A stretch of 20,051 bases of DNA from JAHDWY01 sp964632865. Its GTDB lineage: Bacteria > Hydrogenedentota > Hydrogenedentia > Hydrogenedentales > SLHB01. Positions 14,315 through 20,051 of the stretch are shown here, piece by piece (position 1 is the first letter of the stretch; each line of letters opens with the position of its first letter). Under the pieces are notes generated by a model. That model had not been told where the DNA came from, did no database searches, and saw nothing but the letters and a program-made list of their open reading frames with translations. The DNA is taken from the NCBI GenBank assembly GCA_964632865.1, contig CAZWDH010000111.1:1-20051 (forward strand), read 5' to 3'. The position numbers and the translations under genes are program-made.

Positions 14315-15819
14315 GGCAACCACCGCTCGACTTCACGGCGGCGCTTACGCCATTGCCGCAGAGTGCCGTATGGGAAGGCCGACAGCATGCGAATGCCGGC
14401 GACGGTGGACACCTGCCGGGCCACGCGGCGCATTTCGCCAAGCAGTTCCTGGCGCACGAGCGATTCCTCGACTTCACCCTCTTCTTTCACGGCCAACAGC
14501 CGATGCAGCGCAAAGAGACCCAAGAAAAATGCAATGATGAACACGAAATCGAGGCCTCGCAGGTCGACCGTGGGCAGGCTGAAACCCGGCTCACCGGTCT
14601 GCCAGTTCAGCCATTCCAGCGAGATTTTCATTTCGTACGGCGTGAACCAGTCGCCCGCGAATCCGGCGATCACCGGCGAAATCGTGGCCGCGACGCCGCA
14701 GACCAGCGCATTCACCGCCAGGTAGGAAGTCGCCTTGCCGTAGGGGGCGAGCTTGAAGGCGAAGTTCCCCGCGCACAAGGTCACGCCCGCCGTGGAAATC
14801 CCGGCAAGCACGTGAATCGCGATGAGTAAAGGGATGGTAAACATGTGCTGTTCGGGCAAGGTCGTGAAAGGCCACATGAGAAAGCTGAAAATGAAGAGTG
14901 GACCTGAAATAGCCAGCACGGACTTGTTGCTGAAGCGGTCCGCGGTGCGGCCCCAGAGCCGGAAGAACAAGACGTTGACCATTTGGCTGAGCACGGAGAG
15001 CCCGATGACCCAGGTCATGGAGAGGCCAAGCCGCCGCAGGAGATACACGGCAAAGAAGGGCGCCGCGAAGTTGACCGCAAAGTTCCACAGCCCCATAAAG
15101 AGCAAGAGGTAGCGGAAATTGGCGTCGCGGAAAGGTTGACGCAGGATGTTCGCGAGACCACCCGAGGAATCGGCAGGCATGGCGGGTTCCGCCATGCGTC
15201 CGAGGGCGACGGTACCGGCGAGTCCGGCCAGCGCGCCACCGATGAAGATGATGGTGTAGGCGGGCATGGGCGTGCCGCGGTTGTCGCTATACCAGTCCAC
15301 GAGGATTGCGCCGCCCACGCTCAAAACTGCGCCCGTGAAAGTGGCGACGGCCATCCGCTTGGCGAAGAAGACGCCGAAGGTCTTGATGGGCACGAGGTCG
15401 CGAATCCACGAATTGTACGCGCAGCTCGCGATGGCGCTGAACCCGTAGTACAACCCGAGCAACAACAGGAACAGCGGCATCTGGTAGAAGCCGTCGCTGA
15501 GCAAGGGCAGGGCGGCGATTCCAAACCAGCAGGAGCGCCCCGCAACACCGGTCATCACAGTCAACGCTTTGCGCAGGCGGATGCGCTCCACGAGGATGAT
15601 GGAGGGAAGCTGAATGATTTGGGACAAGGGGCCGACGGCCGAAATGATGCCGATGACGGTGTTCGAGGCCCCCAGTTCGAGCGCGAAACCGATGAGGAAC
15701 GCGCCCGTCGTGAATACGAGCATGGTCTGTGCAAAAGCCCCGTCCCACAGGAGCATGCGCATGCCCTTCTGCACGTCTGCTGGTTCCAGGAGATCCTGTG
15801 TGCGGAGAAAATTGAGCAT
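14311..15819 (-). CDS. Major facilitator superfamily transporter with C-terminal basic extension
   Basis: This 502-residue protein has about twelve membrane helices, beginning near MRMLLWDGAFAQTMLVFTTG. It has MFS loop features such as ERIRLRKALTVMTG between helices 2 and 3 and GRTADRFSNKSVL in the second half. The last 65 or so residues are soluble, charged and Arg-rich (RQWRKRRREVERWLP). The substrate cannot be inferred. The frame stays open for 147 codons upstream of this ATG, but that part is not transporter-like and crosses the divergent gene on the other strand, so M-L-N-F-L-R-T-Q is taken as the start although its SD is weak. The gene is transcribed with the exported propeller gene, whose start it overlaps as GTGA, which suggests a shared role in uptake or export of the same compound. 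Confidence 0.87.
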   Translation of the reverse strand: MLNFLRTQDLLEPADVQKGMRMLLWDGAFAQTMLVFTTGAFLIGFALELGASNTVIGIISAVGPLSQIIQLPSIILVERIRLRKALTVMTGVAGRSCWFGIAALPLLSDGFYQMPLFLLLLGLYYGFSAIASCAYNSWIRDLVPIKTFGVFFAKRMAVATFTGAVLSVGGAILVDWYSDNRGTPMPAYTIIFIGGALAGLAGTVALGRMAEPAMPADSSGGLANILRQPFRDANFRYLLLFMGLWNFAVNFAAPFFAVYLLRRLGLSMTWVIGLSVLSQMVNVLFFRLWGRTADRFSNKSVLAISGPLFIFSFLMWPFTTLPEQHMFTIPLLIAIHVLAGISTAGVTLCAGNFAFKLAPYGKATSYLAVNALVCGVAATISPVIAGFAGDWFTPYEMKISLEWLNWQTGEPGFSLPTVDLRGLDFVFIIAFFLGLFALHRLLAVKEEGEVEESLVRQELLGEMRRVARQVSTVAGIRMLSAFPYGTLRQWRKRRREVERWLP

Positions 15820-15908
15820 TATGGTTCGAAGACAATCCGTTCGGTTCTGCTCCGGAACTGGCGTCCAGCAAGGCGAAGCGAAATTCTTGCGGTCAGAAAA
15901 ATTGGCAT

Positions 15909-15938
15909 AGTGTATCGTGTCTGCATCGGCGCGTCCAA
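15909..15938 (-). promoter_or_regulatory. Candidate sigma-70 promoter for the MFS/propeller operon
   Basis: On the minus strand TTGGAC (15933-15938) and TACACT (15909-15914) are separated by 18 nt; each matches four of six consensus bases. The predicted start near 15902 leaves a leader of about 80 nt before the transporter ATG. It lies in the divergent region between the transporter and the exported-protein gene, where a promoter is needed. Confidence 0.4.
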
Positions 15939-16025
15939 ATTGGCCGCCGACTTCGATAGTGTCCGGTGATGAATACACCATACCGGGAAAATGGTTGCCC
16001 TGTCTAAAACTGCGGGAGTCCTCCC

Positions 16026-17195
16026 ATGACAAAGATTGCTTTGATGCTTCTTGTGACCGCCTTGTACACGACAGGCGCGTCGGCTCAACCGGAGGATGTC
16101 GTACAGGATTCGACAGCAATCCAAGTCTTGGGTCTGCGCGCGCGATTGTATCCGGAAGAGCGGGATGCTTCGGTGCAGCGATTGGCGAAGTCAATGGCCG
16201 TATTGGGGGCCTCGGACAAGGGGCGGTTGCAAGAGCTTCAACGGGACTTCCAGGAAGCATTGCTCCTCGTCTGCGATCCCGGCATCTATGAGACGCTCGC
16301 CACTGGGACTATTGAAGCGGTGGACACGGCCATCGAGGGCGTGGTGACCATGGACGACATCAAGCGCGATACGGACTGGGAGCCGCTGATCTACGTTTAC
16401 GGATTCTTCAATCGCGATACGAATGCGGGCGAGATCGTCCGCATTCAAGACCAATGGGTTGGCATTCCCGCCGAGGACCGCGAGCCGTATTATCCCACGT
16501 ACCCCCACGCCATCGACGCGGTGACCAAACCGCTGTCCATGGGACCGTTGTTCGATCCCCAAGAGACGGCGCAGTCGCTGGACGTGGCCACACTACTGCT
16601 GCGGGCGATGCTGCTGCAACCGCCGCTGCCGGGCCGCGGGTTTCATGTGCCCAGCCACGCGGCGCTCGTCTTGGGTCCTTTGTATGAACGCTGGGAGAAC
16701 GACGTGCGCCTCGGGGTACACGTGAAGCAACACCTCGGCACCCGCGATGAATTCGAGGCGCTGATGGCAGGACAACTCATCGGCGCCCAACCGGACTTGG
16801 CGAATCTCGATGAAGTCACGCTCAACTTCTACGCGTATACGGGCCGGTACCTCGCCAACGGATTGGCCCGGTTGGACGCGCGCGTCGCTGTGCCCGCCTT
16901 GCGCCAGTCGCTGAAGATCTACCGTGCCCATGACGCGCCGGAGGCAACGATCGCGTACACAGAACGGGCGCTCGCCGTCCTGGGCGATGCGGACGCGCGG
17001 GTGAAGTTGGAAAGCGCGCTCGGCGCAGGTGACGAAGATGCCCTGCGAACCGTGGTCTGGATTTGCCGTAACGCGCAAGGTGAGGGAAACGCGTACGGAT
17101 GCGCATTGCTTGGTGAACAGATGTCGGTGCCGGCCGATGAGGCCCTTGATACATGGTTTCGTCGCCAACTCGCGGAGATCGAAGGAAGTCTTTGA
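16026..17195 (+). CDS. Exported protein of unknown family, mostly alpha-helical
   Basis: This 389-residue protein has a clear Sec signal peptide (M-T-K-I-A-L-M-L-L... to G-A-S-A, cleavage before Q21). I do not recognise the mature part. Residues about 25-85 are helical and charged. A segment with DWEPLIYVYGFFNRDTNAGEI and the aromatic, Tyr-rich PYYPTYPHA follows. From about 185 a run of helices with Ala/Leu spacing (VPALRQSLKIYRAHDAPEAT, ALAVLGDADARVKLESAL) resembles HEAT- or TPR-like solenoids. Three Cys residues occur in the mature protein. The ATG has GGGAG 7 nt upstream, and the SD is the left half of a perfect GGGAG-TC-CTCCC inverted repeat. A small C39-like peptidase begins 32 nt after the stop on the same strand, so the two are probably co-transcribed. 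Confidence 0.75.
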   Translation: MTKIALMLLVTALYTTGASAQPEDVVQDSTAIQVLGLRARLYPEERDASVQRLAKSMAVLGASDKGRLQELQRDFQEALLLVCDPGIYETLATGTIEAVDTAIEGVVTMDDIKRDTDWEPLIYVYGFFNRDTNAGEIVRIQDQWVGIPAEDREPYYPTYPHAIDAVTKPLSMGPLFDPQETAQSLDVATLLLRAMLLQPPLPGRGFHVPSHAALVLGPLYERWENDVRLGVHVKQHLGTRDEFEALMAGQLIGAQPDLANLDEVTLNFYAYTGRYLANGLARLDARVAVPALRQSLKIYRAHDAPEATIAYTERALAVLGDADARVKLESALGAGDEDALRTVVWICRNAQGEGNAYGCALLGEQMSVPADEALDTWFRRQLAEIEGSL

Positions 17196-17227
17196 CATAT
17201 GTGAATGAATCGAGGAGCGGCGGACAC

Positions 17228-17638
17228 ATGATTCCCGTGGTTCAAGAAGACTCGACCGGATGCGCGATCGCCTGTGCGGCGACCGTGTCCGGCATGACCT
17301 ACAGGGAAACAAGGCGAGTGGCGGCTGCGCTGGGTATTTGTGTGGACGATCCCGCTCTCTGGTCGGATACGCGACCCATTGCTCGATTGCTGAACCATCT
17401 CGGTTTTCGCTTGAGCCGTCATAAGACCCCATTTATGGACTGGCAATCCCTGCCGGATCTCGCGTTGCTCGCCATTAAGTGGCATCGAGGAGAACCGAGA
17501 CCGCATTGGCATTGGGTGGTATTCGTGCGCGAGGGCGGCGCCGCTTTCGTGTTCGATCCGAAAAGAGGCTTGGCGACCAACATCCGGACCGATTTCGGCC
17601 GGATGAAACCCAAGTGGTTTTTGCGCTTGCGGAGATAG
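17228..17638 (+). CDS. Small stand-alone C39-like (papain-fold) cysteine peptidase
   Basis: This 136-residue protein matches the compact peptidase C39-like fold. Q6 is the oxyanion-hole Gln in PVVQEDSTGCAIACAA, C12 is the likely nucleophile (G-C rather than C-G, as in many stand-alone members), H95 (or H93) in PHWHWVVFV is the general base, and D110 in FVFDPKRG is the third triad residue. C39 peptidases usually cut double-glycine leaders as part of ABC exporters, but this one has no membrane or ABC domain and no signal peptide, so it is cytoplasmic or exported by an unseen route. The start is supported by GAGGAG 10 nt upstream of the ATG; an open frame further upstream lies inside the preceding gene. 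Its likely co-transcription with the exported protein makes that protein, or another small peptide, a candidate substrate. Confidence 0.75.
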   Translation: MIPVVQEDSTGCAIACAATVSGMTYRETRRVAAALGICVDDPALWSDTRPIARLLNHLGFRLSRHKTPFMDWQSLPDLALLAIKWHRGEPRPHWHWVVFVREGGAAFVFDPKRGLATNIRTDFGRMKPKWFLRLRR

Positions 17639-17676
17639 TACCTTGGCATCACGCTGGATTCAGCCCTTTGCAAGGC

Positions 17677-17715
17677 GGCGCTGAGGAACGTGGCGAGCCG
17701 TTATTGCCCAGCGCC
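17677..17715. terminator. Weak stem-loop in the convergent gap
   Basis: GGCGCTG (17677-17683) and CAGCGCC (17709-17715) pair perfectly with a 25-nt loop in the 88-nt gap between the peptidase and TPR genes, which converge here. No run of T follows on either side, so it would not be a classical intrinsic terminator. Confidence 0.25.
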
Positions 17716-17726
17716 ACGGCCGGTTG

Positions 17727-18614
17727 TCACGGCAGCGTTGTCGGGGCGTCTTCGTCGAGGCGCAGGCGCATGGCCCGGAGGACGCGCTCCGCGTCGCCAT
17801 CGCGATTATTGTCGCGGTACAGACGGGAAAGGTCGAGGCAGATCTGCCGGTACACCGCGTCGGCATCGGGGCCGAGACGCTCGCGATTCTCTATGGCTTG
17901 TTCAGCGGCGTGTTTGTACACCGACTCCGCGGTTTGCGCGTCGCCCGTCTCCGCGTAATACTTCCCCTTCAGAATGGACAACTGGAGCCCGGACAAGGTC
18001 ACTGCCGAACCCTCGGGGTACGCTTCCAAGAGTCGTGGGCCCGCCACGGTCCACCCCTGTTCCTGGAGCACATTGATCTCGGCGAGAACGGCGGCATGGG
18101 CCGCTTCGGCGGTCTCGGCCAGACGCGCGGCTTCCCGCAAGCTGGCCACGGCCAGGTCCGCCCGGGGCGGGTCCGTTTGCAGGTAGAGCTTGCCGAGCGC
18201 GGAATACATGGCAGTCGCTTCCGCGGCGGACGAAATTCCGGGCAGCCGCTCGACCAGGAAGCCGACCCCCTTTACAGGGTCAAGTTGGGCGAACGCTTCC
18301 ATGGCGAGCCGTTCGCCCTCGTTGGATGCAAGCCGCTCCCGGAGGCGGCTGTCCATTAGAAGCATCCTCGTTTCCTTGGGCGGGGCATCGCGACGGGCGA
18401 GGTCTTCCGGTTCGAAATCCGGCGTGTCGGCGTCTTCGCTGCGCGCGATAGGCATGGTCACGTCGCGGGGTTTGTCGGTAGTAAACGGTTTTGCGGAACC
18501 CGTAGCCTGGTTGAATCCGGAGTCCTGACCCGCCATGAACGCGAAAATCATAGCACCAACCGTGGCGGTTACGATGACGAACACCACGATCGTCTGTTTG
18601 CGCTCCGGGGTCAT
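17727..18614 (-). CDS. Membrane-anchored TPR-repeat protein
   Basis: This 295-residue protein has one N-terminal membrane helix (about 9-28, TIVVFVIVTATVGAMIFAFMAG) with a short basic cytoplasmic end, so the rest should face the periplasm. A Pro/Asp-rich linker (about 30-85) leads to helical repeats from about 105 to the end. These show TPR-like spacing, for example AMYSALGKLYLQTDPPRADLA, LSILKGKYYAETGDAQTAE and QICLDLSRLYRDNNRDGDAE. TPR domains serve as protein-binding scaffolds; the partner is unknown. GGAGGG lies 9 nt before the ATG. The gene begins 48 nt after the BON-protein stop on the same strand, so it is likely the last gene of the mdh-BON-TPR transcript. Confidence 0.8.
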   Translation of the reverse strand: MTPERKQTIVVFVIVTATVGAMIFAFMAGQDSGFNQATGSAKPFTTDKPRDVTMPIARSEDADTPDFEPEDLARRDAPPKETRMLLMDSRLRERLASNEGERLAMEAFAQLDPVKGVGFLVERLPGISSAAEATAMYSALGKLYLQTDPPRADLAVASLREAARLAETAEAAHAAVLAEINVLQEQGWTVAGPRLLEAYPEGSAVTLSGLQLSILKGKYYAETGDAQTAESVYKHAAEQAIENRERLGPDADAVYRQICLDLSRLYRDNNRDGDAERVLRAMRLRLDEDAPTTLP

Positions 18615-18662
18615 GCTGGGCGGCCCTCCGTGGTGGCGGCCTTGGGCCGATGCCCGATCAAA

Positions 18663-19514
18663 TTAGGGTTTGGACTCCGCGTTTGCAGACTCCGGTGGCG
18701 CGGGCGCTGCCGGAGGTTCGTAGATGGTAACGTCGTTCTGAACCTTCTCCACGCCGCTGATGCTCATCGCGAGGCTCTCCGCCAGTTCACGTTGTTTCGG
18801 CGAATCAACGCTGCCCGTGAGGATGCAGAGTCCGTCATCCACCTTTACGTTGAGATTGCGCATGGTAATGTAACGGTTCAAGGTGATGGCGGTGGCCACG
18901 CGGCGCTCCACCCACTCGTCCGCTACCTTCTTCTGCACCACCTCCGCGGGTGTGCCGTCCTGCGGCGCGTGGACAGTGAGGTTGTTGACTACCTTGTCGA
19001 CACCGCGCGTATCCATGACGATCTGTTCGATGCGGTCTTTCTCGAAATAGGTATTAACCACACCGAACAGCGTGACCAAGCCGTCCTCGGCGCCAACGCC
19101 GATCTTCAATCCCTTGAACTCCTTGTTGTACAGGAGATTCGAACGGACCGTCGCGGCCAACGTCGTATCGTTGATGCGCTCCTTCCAGGTCCGCTTGGGC
19201 CGTTCCGATACCACCGTGCCGACGACCGTGAGGTTGTTGACGACTTCTTTCACGCCATCGGCAGACTTGGCGAGATCCGTGGCCAGGTCCTTTTGGATCT
19301 CGTCCGCCACGCTGCCCGTCAACGTGACGACACCATCCTTCGTCGTCGTATTGATGTTGAACGGGTTAAGGTGCTCGTTCAGCAGGAACGTGGTTTCCAC
19401 CCGAGCCGTGGTGGCGGCATCGGCGGCCGCGTCGCCCAATTGCTGGGCTGCGGCCGGCATGGAAGACGCGACCAGGAACACCGATACCAGAAACCAAACG
19501 CGATGGACTCTCAT
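18663..19514 (-). CDS. Exported triple-BON-domain protein (OsmY-like)
   Basis: This 283-residue protein has a signal peptide (M-R-V-H-R-V-W-F-L-V... to PAAAQ, cleavage near 23-24). Three BON domains follow at about 33-97, 117-182 and 202-265. Each has the G-x-V-T-L-x-G or equivalent beta motif (DGVVTLTGSV, DGLVTLFGVV, DGLCILTGSV) and the closing G-V-x-x-V-x-N-x-[LV]-T strand. The tail is Pro/Ala/Glu-rich. BON proteins such as OsmY bind phospholipid surfaces and stabilise the envelope or act as periplasmic chaperones; two domains are typical, three less so. An excellent AGGAGG lies 7 nt before the ATG. The gap to the malate dehydrogenase stop is only 19 nt, so the two share a transcript despite unrelated roles. 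Confidence 0.92.
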   Translation of the reverse strand: MRVHRVWFLVSVFLVASSMPAAAQQLGDAAADAATTARVETTFLLNEHLNPFNINTTTKDGVVTLTGSVADEIQKDLATDLAKSADGVKEVVNNLTVVGTVVSERPKRTWKERINDTTLAATVRSNLLYNKEFKGLKIGVGAEDGLVTLFGVVNTYFEKDRIEQIVMDTRGVDKVVNNLTVHAPQDGTPAEVVQKKVADEWVERRVATAITLNRYITMRNLNVKVDDGLCILTGSVDSPKQRELAESLAMSISGVEKVQNDVTIYEPPAAPAPPESANAESKP

Positions 19515-19533
19515 GGCAGGTCCTCCTCGTTTG

Positions 19534-20051
19534 CTACAGAATGCCTAGCTCCTTCAGACCGTCAATCCCCGTTCGAACCTCTTCCGCGGACTTTTGTAAA
19601 GCTTCCATCTGTTCGTCTGTCAGCTTAATCTCGAGAATCCGTTCGACGCCGTTCTTTCCGAGAATGCAGGGCACACCGGCGTAGACGTCGCTCAGCCCAT
19701 ATTCCCCCTGCAAATACGCGGCACACGGCAGAACCTGGTGCTCGTCGCGCAACACCGACTCGACCATGCGCGCCGCACTGGCGCCGGGCGCGTAGAAGGC
19801 GCTTCCGGTCTTCAGCAACGCCACAATCTCGCCGCCGCCCTTCCGCGTGCGTTCCATGATGGCGTCGACGCGGTCTTTCGGAAGCAGTTGGGTAATGGGG
19901 ATACCCGATACCGTCGTGTATTCTGGAAGGGGCACCATGTCGTCGCCATGGGAGCCAAGCACCATGGTATCCACGTTTTCCATACTGATGTTGAGTTCCT
20001 CGGCTACAAAGGTCCGCATGCGCGAGCTATCCAAAATGCCGGCCATGCCGA
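19534..20051 (-). CDS. mdh: Malate dehydrogenase, LDH-like type (C-terminal part)
   Basis: The visible 172 codons are the C-terminal half of an NAD-dependent LDH/MDH-family enzyme. The segment G-M-A-G-I-L-D-S-S-R-M-R-T-F is the start of the substrate domain, and VLGSHGDDMVPL carries the catalytic His of the G-x-H-G-D motif. RTRKGGGEIVALLKTGSAFY and APGASAARMVESVLRD are typical of the Bacillus-type malate dehydrogenase rather than the dimeric proteobacterial type. LPCAAYLQGEYG and GVPCILGKNGVERI also fit. It interconverts malate and oxaloacetate in the TCA cycle, in the cytoplasm. The NAD-binding domain lies beyond the window edge, so the first Met visible (20044-20046) is internal, not a start. 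The stop is TAG. Confidence 0.93.
   Translation of the reverse strand, partial: GMAGILDSSRMRTFVAEELNISMENVDTMVLGSHGDDMVPLPEYTTVSGIPITQLLPKDRVDAIMERTRKGGGEIVALLKTGSAFYAPGASAARMVESVLRDEHQVLPCAAYLQGEYGLSDVYAGVPCILGKNGVERILEIKLTDEQMEALQKSAEEVRTGIDGLKELGIL

Noticed and set aside
15820..16260. Possible 147-residue N-terminal extension of the MFS transporter
   Set aside because: It is not transporter-like, crosses the divergent exported-protein gene including its signal peptide, and contains the candidate promoter of the operon.
1..20051. tRNA, rRNA, CRISPR array, riboswitch or complete insertion sequence
   Set aside because: I saw no spaced direct repeats, cloverleaf with CCA-like end, conserved rRNA blocks, transposase motifs or known riboswitch cores anywhere in the window.

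Overview
The window comes from a GC-rich bacterial chromosome. A PEP-CTERM sorting signal, a lipobox protein and several Sec signal peptides point to a diderm, Gram-negative-type cell. The mix of a PEP-CTERM protein, a large multi-PAS kinase with an RsbU-type phosphatase, a PQQ-like propeller and exported proteins of unknown family fits environmental lineages such as Hydrogenedentota, Planctomycetota or Verrucomicrobiota. No marker gene here decides the phylum. There are no rRNA, tRNA, CRISPR or complete insertion sequences. Six genes probably start with GTG or TTG.

Layout. (1) 1-1828, minus strand: the N-terminal part of a TerC-family membrane protein and an APC-family permease. (2) 1880-4164, minus strand: a small PEP-CTERM protein behind a 275-bp, comparatively AT-rich intergenic region with a sigma-54-like promoter, preceded by a GtrB/DPM1-like glycosyltransferase and a SAM methyltransferase 3 nt apart. 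(3) 4143-4243: a palindromic REP/MITE-like element that provides the apparent first codons of the methyltransferase. (4) 4260-8481, minus strand: a three-gene signalling operon with ATGA overlaps at both junctions, made of a GAF-PAS-PAS-PAS histidine kinase, a single-domain receiver and a receiver-PP2C phosphatase. (5) 8629-9472, plus strand: a degraded nucleotidyltransferase pair running in frame into a small lipoprotein. (6) 9662-13071, plus strand: two overlapping dynamin-like or Era-like membrane-associated GTPases. (7) 13082-15819, minus strand: an MFS transporter coupled to an exported PQQ-like beta-propeller. (8) 16026-17638, plus strand: an exported helical protein of unknown family and a small C39-like cysteine peptidase. 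(9) 17727-20051, minus strand: malate dehydrogenase (C-terminal part), an exported triple-BON protein and a membrane-anchored TPR protein, in that transcription order.

How the genes work together. The clearest functional unit is the kinase/receiver/PP2C operon. The kinase should phosphorylate one or both receivers, and the phosphatase output probably acts on an anti-sigma-antagonist switch encoded elsewhere. The glycosyltransferase, methyltransferase and PEP-CTERM protein suggest envelope or exopolysaccharide work, but exosortase and PrsK/PrsR are not in the window. The GTPase pair and the exported-protein/C39-peptidase pair are the least explained units and the best candidates for undescribed biology.
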